Positions 1 to 11,781 of a stretch of DNA of 64,000 nt are shown here, piece after piece; positions within the stretch are counted from its first letter, which is position 1, and each line of letters opens with the position of its first letter. Location: positions 1,240,001 through 1,304,000 of the forward strand of contig CAVOXT010000001.1 of assembly GCA_963700495.1 (NCBI GenBank). Direction: 5' to 3'. Under the pieces are notes generated by a model, which ran no database searches, was not told where the DNA came from, and was given only the letters and a program-made list of their open reading frames with translations. This DNA comes from JACCTU01 sp963700495 (lineage in GTDB: Bacteria; Actinomycetota; Thermoleophilia; Gaiellales; Gaiellaceae). Both the position numbers and the translations under genes were made by a program.

Positions 1-1305
1 GTCGCGGAAGGAGCTCTCGAGCGCGACGGCCGCCGCGTACGGGCTCGACGCGTCGCCTGCGATCGCGAGCGCGCGCTCGTAGAGCGGCCGGTAGTCGTCC
101 AGCCGCGGATTGTCGGCGAAGATCTTCTCCATCGCCGTCCGCCGGCCGGGGGAGCCGAATGCAGGCGAGGGCGGGGTGAAATACCGCGTCTGGACGATGA
201 GGTACCGGTCGAGAGCGGCAGGGTAGACGGGCGCAGAGCGCGCCAGCACGCGCGGCGACGGCCGAACCGCGTAGCTGTACGAGGTGTACGTGGAGCCGCG
301 AGGCACGGTTCCGGGGACGTACGCAGTGCCGTTCAGCGAGTAGAGAATCGTGTCGAAGTCGGCGTCGTAGCGAACCGGCACGCTCGCCGCGACGAGCCGG
401 TTGTCCTGAAGCGCCTCGACCTTGACGTCCGCGCGAAGCTGCCGGTCCTTCCGTTGTGCGGCCGGCGGGAGCAGCGGGTCGACGACGGGATCGCGCTGCA
501 CCGCGAGCGTGGACTCGATCCAGTAGTCCCCGTTGAAGACGTCGAGGGTCGTCGCCCGCCAGTAGCGCGAGATCGGCGGCGCGTGGATCGTCAGCACGGT
601 CGTCTTCTTGGCGGGCCAGACGAGTGCCGCGTAGTTCGAGTCCCAGACGTAACCGACGCTGACGGACACGTCGTTACGCCCGGGCTCCCACTTCTCCCAT
701 CGGATGAACGCCCCCTTGGCCACCGTCGGAACGCCCGCGAGGACGACCGCGACTGCGATCACGAGGGCGCCGGCGACGGCGACCTGGCGAAACCTGATCG
801 TCGACGAGAGCCCGCCCAGCACGGCGAGCGCGGCGGCCAGGATGACTGCGCCCCGCTCGAAGGTGTTCGAGCTGGTCATGAGCGTGGAGGGCCACGCTGC
901 ACCGGCAACGAGCAGGCCCGCCGCGAGGAGCGCCCGCTGCTCCGCGACCGCGAGAGACACGGCGAGGGTGAAGCCGAGCACCGCGAGCACGACGAGCCCG
1001 TGCATCAGCGGCTGTTGGTCTGCGTGGAAGGGCAGCGCCACGTCGTAGTAGAGAAAGAAGCCGTCGGCCGCTCGGTTCCAGGCTCCGCGCGGCGACGCCG
1101 TCCCGAGCGCGTAGTTCAGCGCGAGCACCGCCGCGACGGGGACGGCTGCGAGGCGCCAGCTCCGGCGCGGCAGCAGGGCCGGCAGGATGCCCACGAGCAC
1201 CGCCCAGAGCAGCAGACCCCCGCCGACGGCATCCTGCTCGAGACGCAGCCAGCTCGCCGTGAGCACGATCGCGGCGAGCAGCCCCAGCAGCGCCGTTCTA
1301 GCCAT
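1..1305 (-). CDS. TgpA-like membrane transglutaminase (3' end outside window)
   Basis: The reading frame opens at an ATG at 1305 and stays open to the window edge, giving about 435 residues. The N-terminal part is a run of hydrophobic helices (start MARTALLGLLAAIVL), followed by a long extracytoplasmic region ending in LYERALAIAGDASSPYAAA, which matches the segment just before the catalytic core of DUF3488/TgpA transglutaminase-like proteins. The Cys-His-Asp core itself would lie outside the window. It is the last visible gene of a MoxR-DUF58-transglutaminase set and its start overlaps the DUF58 stop by 8 nt, a classic arrangement. The role of such trios (envelope protein maturation or complex assembly) is inferred from family. 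Confidence 0.85.
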   Translation of the reverse strand, partial: MARTALLGLLAAIVLTASWLRLEQDAVGGGLLLWAVLVGILPALLPRRSWRLAAVPVAAVLALNYALGTASPRGAWNRAADGFFLYYDVALPFHADQQPLMHGLVVLAVLGFTLAVSLAVAEQRALLAAGLLVAGAAWPSTLMTSSNTFERGAVILAAALAVLGGLSSTIRFRQVAVAGALVIAVAVVLAGVPTVAKGAFIRWEKWEPGRNDVSVSVGYVWDSNYAALVWPAKKTTVLTIHAPPISRYWRATTLDVFNGDYWIESTLAVQRDPVVDPLLPPAAQRKDRQLRADVKVEALQDNRLVAASVPVRYDADFDTILYSLNGTAYVPGTVPRGSTYTSYSYAVRPSPRVLARSAPVYPAALDRYLIVQTRYFTPPSPAFGSPGRRTAMEKIFADNPRLDDYRPLYERALAIAGDASSPYAAAVALESSFRD

Positions 1306-2501
1306 CGGCCGCCGTCCGCGTCACCGCAGCTGCCAGCACGCGCTGGAGATCGTCGCCGCGGCGGACCACTGCTACGGGCACGCCGGAGGCCTGGAGCCTC
1401 AGGAGCCCCGGCTCACGCGAAGCCCGCGCTCCCGAAAAGGTCGGCGCGTCGACGTACACGACCGAGACGCGGCGCTGCGCGAGCCCGCGGTGGACGAGAC
1501 GGTCGACGAGGTCCGGATCGAGCCGGGCGGTGACCACCGCAAGCTCGAACGCCCGCGCGGCCGGGCCGGAGTCGTCGGCGAGGAACGCCGAGAGCGGCAC
1601 CTGCCCGTCGCGCTCGGTCGCCGCGAGGACCTCGAGCGCCTCGCGCCACTCCCCCATCGCGGTCTGCACGCGGACGACCTCCTGCCGAAGCGAGTTGACG
1701 ACGAGCACCGCCCGTCGGTCGCGCACGACCTGTGCGCGCAGCAGTGAGCCGGCGGCGCGCACCTGCGCGTCGAAGCTGTCGTGCGTTCCCGAAGGACCGT
1801 GGGCGTCGAGCAGGATCGCGACCTCGTCGCGGGGCTCGTCCTGGAGCTCCTTGACCATCAGCCGCCCACGGCGCGCGGTCGTCTTCCAGTGCACCTTCGC
1901 GGAGCGACTCGCCCTCCTCGTACTCGCGCACGCTGTGGACGTCGAACCCGGACGGCCGGCGGAGCAGCACACGGCGGCCGCCGTGCTCTCTCCTGCCGCT
2001 CTCGGAGAAGAGGACGTCGAGCTCGACGATCTTCGGCAGCACGAGCAGCGCCCCCTGCTCCGGCAGCCGGACGCTGGCGCGCTCGAGCCCGAACGGGTCT
2101 TCGAGGACCGCCTCGGCGTCGTCGAGGGCGTAGCGGCCGCGCCGAACCTCGCGCAGGACGTATCGACCGCGCAGGATGTTGCCCTCGCGCCGGAGCGGGA
2201 TCCGCTGCTCGCCGAGCTTCGCCAGACGTTCGACCACGCTGGCCGACGCGAGCCCCAGCACGCCGCGCGGCGTGAGCTCGACGTCCACGACGACGTCGTC
2301 GCCCTCGACGTGCTCCGCCGACGAGGACCGGCGCCGGTAGCCCATCGGCCGTGCTGCAAGGTGGACGCTGAGCGCGGCCACGAGCACGACGACGAGGAAC
2401 CCGAGGGAGACCGGATAGAGGACCTTCGAGCCGAAGGCCCAGGCAGCGACGTAGAGCACGCCGCCCAGGATCAGGAGCAGGCGGCCTCGCGTCGTCAGCA
2501 T
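1298..2501 (-). CDS. DUF58 protein, frameshifted at about 1898
   Basis: Two frames join into one protein of about 400 residues. From ATG 2501 there are two N-terminal membrane helices and a beta-rich stretch up to SVREYEEGESLR. The DUF58 signature then continues in the next frame as KVHWKTTARRGRLMVKE and ends with a von Willebrand-like region (LLDAHGPSGTHDSFDAQV). One extra G at about 1898 (CGC-G-AAG on the coding strand) separates the frames, and the total length is 3n+1. The ATG shares one base with the moxR stop (TGATG). Members of this family are partners of MoxR AAA+ ATPases. I regard the shift as probable sequence error, but the encoded protein is interrupted as given. Confidence 0.85.
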
Positions 2502-3466
2502 CAGACAGGAACCGGCGTCTTCTCCAACGCGTCCCGGACGAGCTCGTTGCTCGTCGTGCCGGCAGCACGCGCCTCAGGCGAGACGATCAGGCGATGTGCG
2601 AGCACGTGCTCGGCGACCGCCTTGACGTCGTCGGGCGAGAGGAAGTCACGGCCGTAGGCCAGCGCCCGGGCCTTCGCCACCCGCATGAGCGAGATCCCCG
2701 CACGCGGGCTGCCGCCGAGATAGAGGCGCGAATCGCCGCGCGTGTGCCGGAGAAGCGCGACGACGTACCGGTTGACGCTCTCCTCGACGAAGATCCTCTG
2801 GGCCTCCTCCACCAGCGCAAGCACCTCGGCGCCGGTCGTGACCGGCTCGAGCAGGTCGAGGGGGGTGCCCGAGGTCTGTTCGGAGAGCATCCTGGCCTCT
2901 TCGACGAGCGTCGGGTAGCCAATCGCGACGCGCATCGAGAAGCGGTCGAGCTGCGCCTCGGGCAGCGGGTACGTGCCCTCGTACTCGATCGGGTTCTGCG
3001 TCGCCATCACCATGAACGGCAGCGCGAGCTCATAGGAGACGCCGTCGACGGTGACCTGGCGCTCCTGCATGCACTCCAGCAGCGCGGACTGCGTCTTCGG
3101 CGACGCGCGGTTGATCTCGTCGACGAGGAGCAGGTTCGCGAACACCGGGCCGGGCCTGAAGTCGAACTCGTTGCTCGCCTGGTTGAAGACGTTCACGCCG
3201 GTGACGTCGGACGGAAGGAGGTCAGGCGTGAACTGGAGCCGCGAGAACGAGACGTCGATCGATCGTGCGAGCGCCTTCGCGAGAGTCGTCTTCCCGACAC
3301 CCGGCAGGTCCTCGATGATCAGATGGCCCTCCGCGACCAGGCAGAGGACGACGAGGCGCAGCGTCTCCTCCGGCGCATGGACGACGCGCTGGAGGTTCTC
3401 GATGACCGCGCCGATCGTGCGGGGTGCGTCCTCGACGACGATTGGCCGGCTACCGACCGCGTCCAT
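2501..3466 (-). CDS. moxR: MoxR-family AAA+ ATPase
   Basis: A 321-residue AAA_3 ATPase. Walker A is PGVGKTT at about residues 55-61, Walker B is LLLVDEINR at about 112-120, and sensor 1 is the ATQNP stretch; the C-terminal lid domain follows. A strong ribosome site (GGAGGAGCAGG) lies just before ATG 3466, which is embedded in the last codons of coaBC (17-nt overlap). MoxR proteins act as chaperone-like ATPases with DUF58 and transglutaminase partners, which are the next two genes here. The substrate is unknown. Confidence 0.93.
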   Translation of the reverse strand: MDAVGSRPIVVEDAPRTIGAVIENLQRVVHAPEETLRLVVLCLVAEGHLIIEDLPGVGKTTLAKALARSIDVSFSRLQFTPDLLPSDVTGVNVFNQASNEFDFRPGPVFANLLLVDEINRASPKTQSALLECMQERQVTVDGVSYELALPFMVMATQNPIEYEGTYPLPEAQLDRFSMRVAIGYPTLVEEARMLSEQTSGTPLDLLEPVTTGAEVLALVEEAQRIFVEESVNRYVVALLRHTRGDSRLYLGGSPRAGISLMRVAKARALAYGRDFLSPDDVKAVAEHVLAHRLIVSPEARAAGTTSNELVRDALEKTPVPV

Positions 3467-4622
3467 CCTGCTCCTCCAGGAGGCGGGCGACCTCGTCGAG
3501 GATCGCGGCCGCGACGGCGCGCTTCGGCGCCTTCGAAATCCTCCGCTCTCCGTCCCTGCCGACGAGCACCACCTCGTTCTCCTCCGCGTCGAACCCGATG
3601 TCCTTACGTGATACGTCGTTGAAGACGACGAGGTTCACGTTTTTGTCAGCGAGCTTGCGGCGCGCACGCTCGAGTGCAGCCTCTCCCGATTCCGCCGCGA
3701 AGCCCACGAGGAGCGCTCCAGCGCTCCGCTCGCCGAGCGCCCGGAGCACGTCGGTCGTCGGCTCGAGCTCCAAAGTCCACGTCGAGGCGTCCTTGCCACG
3801 CTTGCCCGGCACGGTCTCCACCGGCCGGTAGTCGGCAACGGCAGCGGCCATCACGACGACGTCGGCGTCGTCCGCCCGCTCGAGCACCTCGCGCTCGAGA
3901 TCGGCCGCGGTCGGCGCCTGCACGAGCTCGACCCCGCCGGGCGGCGCCACGGCGAGGTTCGCAGCGACCAGCGTCACCTCGGCGCCCCGCCGGCGCGCTT
4001 CCTCCGCGACCGCGACGCCCATGCGGCCCGACGACCGGTTGCCGAGGAAGCGGACCTCGTCGAGCGGCTCTCGCGTCCCGCCTGCGCTGACCAGGACGCG
4101 CCGGCCGCGCAGCTGGTCGCGCTTCGCGAGCGCGGCCTCACACGCGGCGAAGATGTCCTCGGGCTCGGACATCCTCCCGACGCCCCATTCGCCTTCTGCC
4201 ATCTCTCCCTCGTCGGGACCGATCAACTCGACGCCCCGCGCCCGCAGCGTGGCGGCGTTCGCCTGCGTCGCCGGATGTGCCCACATCCGCGGGTTCATCG
4301 CGGGCGCAGCGAGCAGCGGGCCGCGATGCGCGAGCGCCGCCTCGGTGACGAGGTTGTCGGCGATCCCCTGCGCGAGCTTCGCGAGCGTGTTCGCAGTCAG
4401 CGGTGCGATCACGTAGAGGTCGGCGCGCGTCAGGTGCGCGTAGAGGTCCTCGCCGGGTTCGCGGCGCGCGAGCGCGAAGAACGTCTCCCGGCGGACGAAT
4501 CTGTCGGCGCCACGCGTCACGAGTGGAACGACGTCGTGGCCGGCCCTCACCAGCAGCCGAACGAGCTCGCATGCCTTGTAGGCGGCGATTCCCCCGGTCA
4601 CGCCCACGAGCACAGTAGCCAC
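3450..4622 (-). CDS. coaBC: Phosphopantothenoylcysteine decarboxylase / phosphopantothenate-cysteine ligase
   Basis: Bifunctional CoA-biosynthesis flavoprotein of about 390 residues: it ligates cysteine to 4'-phosphopantothenate and decarboxylates the product. The CoaC half begins VATVLVGVTGGIAAYKACE and carries YVIAPLTANTLAK and the substrate clamp PAMNPRMW. The CoaB half carries SAGGTREPLDEVRFLGNRS and AAAVADYRP. I choose GTG 4622, where homology starts; the longer frame upstream adds residues not expected in the family. The start lies directly beside a GGGCACA/TGTGCCC palindrome. It is the usual neighbour of rpoZ and gmk in actinobacteria. Confidence 0.92.
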   Translation of the reverse strand: MATVLVGVTGGIAAYKACELVRLLVRAGHDVVPLVTRGADRFVRRETFFALARREPGEDLYAHLTRADLYVIAPLTANTLAKLAQGIADNLVTEAALAHRGPLLAAPAMNPRMWAHPATQANAATLRARGVELIGPDEGEMAEGEWGVGRMSEPEDIFAACEAALAKRDQLRGRRVLVSAGGTREPLDEVRFLGNRSSGRMGVAVAEEARRRGAEVTLVAANLAVAPPGGVELVQAPTAADLEREVLERADDADVVVMAAAVADYRPVETVPGKRGKDASTWTLELEPTTDVLRALGERSAGALLVGFAAESGEAALERARRKLADKNVNLVVFNDVSRKDIGFDAEENEVVLVGRDGERRISKAPKRAVAAAILDEVARLLEEQDGRGR

Positions 4623-4977
4623 GGGCACATTGTGCCCGCCGTGGGGGAACCCGTGGTTCCCCACGCCGAGCCGATCCCGTTGCTCACGCGTCACCGGCTG
4701 CACGACGAAGTGAATGTGCACCGGCGCCCCGCCCGCATGAGACCAGAGGCAAAGGTGGACCTGATGCGCCGCGCCAGCTCTGCGACGACAGCTTGACGAT
4801 CAGCGTCCGACGCCGAGTGACGCTGTCGCTTGGATCAGTTCGCCTGGCTACTCCGTCCTGCCCTCCGCCAGATCGCACGCCAAGCAGTGCATCCGCCAGA
4901 GCGTAAACGTCGGCGGCCGGAGGCAGGCTTTGCCCGCCGGGAGGCCCGACTACGGGTCAGGGAAAGCTACGACGGCT
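4623..4977. other. Gene-free gap between rpoZ and coaBC with palindromes
   Basis: No convincing coding frame is seen in about 355 nt. It holds GGGCACA-T-TGTGCCC at 4623-4637, directly upstream of the coaBC start, and the hairpin GTGGGGGAAC..GTTCCCCAC at 4641-4664. An imperfect hairpin GGCAGGC-TTT-GCCCGCC occurs near 4922-4938. These could be a coaBC leader or operator; no known riboswitch consensus was recognised by eye. Confidence 0.5.
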
Positions 4978-5006
4978 TATCCAAAATAGGGAACCTATTT
5001 TGGATA
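4978..5006. terminator. Perfect 13-bp AT-rich inverted repeat across the rpoZ stop
   Basis: TATCCAAAATAGG-GAA-CCTATTTTGGATA is a perfect 13-bp stem with a 3-nt loop; the rpoZ stop codon (4995-4997) lies inside it. It is strikingly AT-rich for this genome. No T-run follows, so it may act as an RNA 3'-end hairpin or a protein-binding palindrome rather than a canonical terminator. Confidence 0.6.
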
Positions 5007-5225
5007 CGAATACTTGATCATGCCCTGAGAGATCTCCTCCAGGGACATGGTCAAGTAGTTCTTCGAACGGGACTCGACGAGGGGCGGCGGAAAGTCCTCG
5101 TAGGTGCCCTCGCCGAGCTGCTGGTAGTAGTTGTTGATCTGGCGAGCACGCTTGGCGGCAACGATGACCAGCGCGTAGCGCGAGTCGACGTTGTCCAGGA
5201 GCTCGTCGATGCGGGGAGAGATCAC
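4995..5225 (-). CDS. rpoZ: RNA polymerase omega subunit
   Basis: A 76-residue omega subunit: it begins ISPRIDELLDNVDSRYALV, has the AAKRARQIN helix typical of the family, and ends with the MSLEEISQGMIKY tail. The GTG start at 5225 overlaps the gmk stop by 4 nt (GTGA), which decides this start over an upstream in-frame ATG that would add low-complexity residues. Omega stabilises RNAP assembly. Confidence 0.94.
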   Translation of the reverse strand: MISPRIDELLDNVDSRYALVIVAAKRARQINNYYQQLGEGTYEDFPPPLVESRSKNYLTMSLEEISQGMIKYSYPK

Positions 5226-5833
5226 GCGGGCATGGTAGCCGAAGAGCCGTCGAGGGCCCGCCGGACGATCCCCTCGAGCTCCTCGGCGGCGCGCTCGACC
5301 CGGTCGTTCACGATCATGACGTCGCACTGCTCGGCCTGCTCGAGCTGGCGCCGCGAGAGCCTCAGGCGCTCTTCGATCTCCCCTGCGCTCTCGGTCGCGC
5401 GCTCGCGGAGCCGGCGCTCGAGCTCCTCGAGGTTCGGCGCCGTGATGAAGACGAGGATCGCGTCGGGGACACGGCCCTTGACGGCGACAGCGCCGTTCGG
5501 CTCGAGCTCGAGCAGGGGCGCCTTGCCCTGATCGCGGATGCGGTCGAGCTCCGACCAGAGCGTCCCCGAGCGCTGGCCCCAGGGGAAGGCGTAGTACTCG
5601 AGGAAGTCGTCCTGGGCGAGCCTGCGGTCGAACTCCTCGTCGGAGATGAACCAGTAGTGGATCCCGTCGATCTCGCCCGGCCGCTGGGCGCGGGTGGTGG
5701 CCGAAACGGCCAGCGCCACCTCTGGAACCCGCCTCAGCAGCTCCTGGACGAGCGTGCCCTTGCCCGCACCCGACGTACCGGTGACGACGAGGACCGGGAG
5801 CTTCTGGTCTCTAGCGGTTGAAGAGGCCGACAA
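5222..5833 (-). CDS. gmk: Guanylate kinase
   Basis: A 203-residue kinase converting GMP to GDP. The P-loop is GTSGAGKGT at about residues 19-27; the GMP-binding stretch SATTRAQRPGEIDGIHYWF and the lid RLRERATES follow. The only start codon before the P-loop is TTG 5833, inside the last codons of mihF (23-nt overlap), so translation is probably coupled to mihF. gmk directly after mihF is a conserved actinobacterial order. Confidence 0.93.
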   Translation of the reverse strand: MSASSTARDQKLPVLVVTGTSGAGKGTLVQELLRRVPEVALAVSATTRAQRPGEIDGIHYWFISDEEFDRRLAQDDFLEYYAFPWGQRSGTLWSELDRIRDQGKAPLLELEPNGAVAVKGRVPDAILVFITAPNLEELERRLRERATESAGEIEERLRLSRRQLEQAEQCDVMIVNDRVERAAEELEGIVRRALDGSSATMPA

Positions 5834-6140
5834 GCTCCGACCGCTGTCGCTCCGAGAGGCCCCCGACCGTCTTTGCCTGGCTGATCCGGGCCTGGTTGAG
5901 GAAGCGGGCGGCCTTCACGCGACCGAACTTCGGGACGGCCATCAAGATGTCGAACACCTTCGCCGTCTCGACGTACTCAGGTGGGTTGCGCAGGATCTGA
6001 TCGATGCGCACCTGACCGTCCTTGAGGTCCTTCTTCAGCTTCGCACGCTTGACCCGGATGTCGTTCGCCCGCTTGAGCGCCTCCATGCGTTGATCGAGCG
6101 AGCGCAACGGAGCTTGCGCCTGCGTCTTGGGCGAGACCAT
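5811..6140 (-). CDS. mihF: Mycobacterial-type integration host factor
   Basis: A 109-residue basic protein with the mIHF signature: an RVKRAKLKKDLKDGQ helix, then a helix-two-turn-helix segment VPKFGRVKAARFLNQ resembling the H2TH DNA-binding module of S13/Fpg. Actinobacterial mIHF is a nucleoid-associated, DNA-bending protein. ATG 6140 is only 8 nt below a TAGACT -10 box, so the mRNA is probably leaderless. It heads the mihF-gmk-rpoZ-coaBC block. Confidence 0.9.
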   Translation of the reverse strand: MVSPKTQAQAPLRSLDQRMEALKRANDIRVKRAKLKKDLKDGQVRIDQILRNPPEYVETAKVFDILMAVPKFGRVKAARFLNQARISQAKTVGGLSERQRSELVGLFNR

Positions 6141-6148
6141 GGCGCGGG

Positions 6149-6176
6149 AGTCTAACAACTCGTCCGCGCACTGCAA
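6149..6176 (-). promoter_or_regulatory. mihF promoter
   Basis: On the minus strand TTGCAG (6171-6176), 16 nt, TAGACT (6149-6154), then 8 nt to the mihF ATG. The spacing predicts a transcript starting at or near the A of the start codon. Confidence 0.65.
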
Positions 6177-6207
6177 GGGTGCGCGAAGTGCACGATTTGC
6201 AGGAAAT

Positions 6208-7086
6208 TCAGCGTGCGTGTAACCGCGCGTCCGCGCGTTGTCCAGCTTGTGGCGAGGTATGGTCGTGCGCAATTCCGCGCGCGTCGCGCACGGATGCATA
6301 TCCGCGTGATGCACATTCAGCATCGAGTTCCGCGCGCACGCGCGTCGGTGACGACGGATCTGCGAACAGGATCGTGCCGAGTGCGACGGCGGACGCGCCC
6401 GCGGCGATGAGGTCAAGTGCGTCGCGTCCGCACTGCACGCCGCCCATCCCGACGATCGGCAGCGACGTCACACGGGCACACGCGTACACGGCTGCCAGGG
6501 CAATCGGTTTCAGCGCCGGTCCGGAGTAGCCGCCGGTACCGCGCGCGAGCGTCGGTGCCAGCGTCCGCTCGTCGAGCGACAGGCCGCGGATCGTGTTCAC
6601 GAGCGAAAGGCCGTCGGCGCCGGCGGCTTCGACCGCCAACGCGGTCTCCGCGACGTCCCACGCCGCCGGGGAGAGCTTCGCGTACAGGGGGAGCGCGGTC
6701 GCCTCGCGGCACGCCGCGACGATCTCGGCGGCCGACTCCGGCGCTTCGTCGACGTTCGGGCAGGAGAGGTTCAGCTCGATCGTCACGTCCTCGAGCTCGG
6801 CACACGTCTCGGCGTACTCGTGCGCCGCGAAGCCGCCGACGGAGACCCAGAGCGGGACGCCGAGGTGGCGAAGCCGCGGCAGCACGTATTCGACGAATGC
6901 CTCCCGCCCGGGGTTGGCGAGGCCGATCGAGTTCAGCATCCCGTGCTCGGTCTCCGCAATCCGGACGGGCGGGTTCCCCTCGCGCGGAAGCGGTGTGATC
7001 GTCTTGGTCACGAACACGTCGAGCGAGCGCGCGATCTCCGGCGCGGTCAGCGCGTCGAGGCAGCCCGATGCGTTAAGCAGCAGCAA
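6208..7086 (-). CDS. pyrD: Dihydroorotate dehydrogenase, class 1B catalytic subunit
   Basis: About 292 residues; oxidises dihydroorotate to orotate in pyrimidine synthesis. The FMN barrel shows NASGCLDAL near the start, the catalytic-loop motif ELNLSCPN with the class 1 cysteine, and phosphate-binding VGMGGVQCGRDA and ALGTILFADP at the end. Pairing with pyrK upstream makes it class 1B (NAD-linked heterotetramer). The start is TTG 7086, overlapping the pyrK stop by 14 nt. The last 20 or so residues are not conserved and could reflect a nearby indel. No pyrF follows; mihF does. Confidence 0.92.
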   Translation of the reverse strand: MLLLNASGCLDALTAPEIARSLDVFVTKTITPLPREGNPPVRIAETEHGMLNSIGLANPGREAFVEYVLPRLRHLGVPLWVSVGGFAAHEYAETCAELEDVTIELNLSCPNVDEAPESAAEIVAACREATALPLYAKLSPAAWDVAETALAVEAAGADGLSLVNTIRGLSLDERTLAPTLARGTGGYSGPALKPIALAAVYACARVTSLPIVGMGGVQCGRDALDLIAAGASAVALGTILFADPSSPTRVRAELDAECASRGYASVRDARGIAHDHTSPQAGQRADARLHAR

Positions 7087-7712
7087 GAACCGGACCTTCG
7101 ACGCAGAGGCGTTTCAACACGCCGTCGATCTCGACCGCGCAGCCGTAGCAGGCTCCGTACCCGCACGCCATTGGCGCTTCCCACGCGAGTTGCGCATCGG
7201 GGACGAGCATGCGCACCGCTTCGAGCATCGGCTCCGGCCCGCAGGCGAGCACGTCGAACCCGTGCGGCATCGCCTCGGTCACGTACGCCGGCTCGAGCAC
7301 GACCTCCGCGTTCGGGACGAGCGCCGCGGCCTCCGCGTGCCACTCGGACCGGAAACCCAGGAGCGCCGGAGGGCTGCCGAGGCGCTCCGACAGGAACGGC
7401 AGCGGGGCGATTCCGATGCCGCCGCCGACGAGCAGCGGGCGCACGACGTCGAGCCGGAAGCCGTTCCCGAGCGGCCCGAACACGTGGATCGCGTCGCCCC
7501 TTCGAACGTTGCAGAGCGCGCGCGTTCCGGGTCCGATCGGGTCGATCAGAAACGCGAGCTGGTCGGGCGGCGCGAGGCAGAGTGACATCGGCCGCGGCAG
7601 CACGCGCCCCGGCGCCTCGAGCATGAAGAACTGACCAGGCTCACCGGTGTCAAGTTCTCCGCGCTCGACTCGAAGCAGCGTGTACGGGCCGACGGTGTCG
7701 GTTGCGAGAACG

Positions 7713-7732
<20 letters not shown>
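7073..7732 (-). CDS. pyrK: Dihydroorotate dehydrogenase electron-transfer subunit
   Basis: A 219-residue flavoprotein that passes electrons from PyrD to NAD. It has the FAD-binding motif RPMSLCL, the NAD-binding stretch VGGGIGIAPLPFL, and a C-terminal [2Fe-2S] site with cysteines at about residues 190, 195, 198 and 210 (CGYGACYGC..C). ATG 7732 fits the N-terminus and lies within the last codons of carB (20-nt overlap). Confidence 0.93.
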
Positions 7733-10737
<3,005 letters not shown>

Positions 10738-10754
<17 letters not shown>

Positions 10755-11781
10755 GCCGGACTTCCTCGACCCATTCGCTGATGATCGGCCACGCGTCGTG
10801 CGGGCCAGGCCCCGCCTCCGGGTGGAACTGCACCGAGCGAGCGCGCAGTGCGGGATAGTCGAGCCCCTCGACGGTCCCGTCGTAGAGCGAAACGTGCGTC
10901 GCCTCCTCGTCGTCGCTCGGCGCGACCGCAAAACCGTGGTTCTGGCAGGTCACGAGTACCTTGCCGGTCGACCGCTCGAGCACCGGGTGGTTCGCGCCGC
11001 GGTGACCGAAGCGGAGCTTGTACGTCTCGTGACCGGTTGCGAGCGCGAGCAGCTGGTGGCCGAGGCAGATCCCGAGAACCGGCACGCGCCCGAGCAGCTC
11101 GCGGAGAACCGCGACCTCGGTCTCGAGCGGCTCGGGGTCGCCCGGGCCGTTCGTGAGCATGATCCCGTCGAAGGGCACGAGCTCGTCGGCGGAGACGTCG
11201 TGCGGGAAGACGGTCACCGCTGCGCCGGCACCTGCCAGCCTGCGCAGGATCGACCGCTTGCAGCCGTAGTCGACCACAGCGATCTCGACGTTGCCGACAT
11301 CGCTGTAGCGATAGGGCTCCTTCGTCGAGACGTCCGCGACCAGTGACCTCCCCTCCATGGGCGGCTGCGCCTGGACGGCGGTCACCACCTCGTCGACCGA
11401 CGCGTCTCCGGCGACGACCGCGGCACGCATCGCGCCCGCGTCCCGAAGCTTCAGGACGAGGCTGCGCGTGTCGACCTCGGAGAGCGCGACGATGCCCCGC
11501 TCGTGCAACCAGTCCGTCCAAGCCGGACCCTGCGCGTCACGCATCACGATTGCCCGCGCGTGCGGGCGCTTCGACTCCGAACGCCCCTCTGCGACGCCGT
11601 AGTTGCCCACCATCGGCGCCGTGAAGCAGATGAGCTGCTCCGCGTAGCTCGGATCGGTCACGACCTCCTGGTAGCCGGTCATCGCGGTTGTGAAGACCGC
11701 TTCGCCGAACGCGAATCCCTCGGCTGCCACCGACTCGCCGCGGAAGACCGTCCCGTCCTCGAGCGCCAGGAAGCCCGTCAC
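10738..11781 (-). CDS. carA: Carbamoyl-phosphate synthase small subunit
   Basis: A 347-residue glutaminase subunit. The N-terminal CPSase_sm domain begins GFLALEDGTVFRGES. The class I amidotransferase domain has the nucleophile Cys in GICLGHQLL and the His-Glu pair in VQFHPEAGPGP. The GTG start at 11781 overlaps the pyrC stop (GTGA). Confidence 0.95.

Noticed and set aside
454..1533. A 359-codon Arg/Glu/Pro-rich frame on the plus strand
   Set aside because: Antisense of the transglutaminase and DUF58 genes; such long antisense frames are expected at this GC content and recur opposite most genes here.
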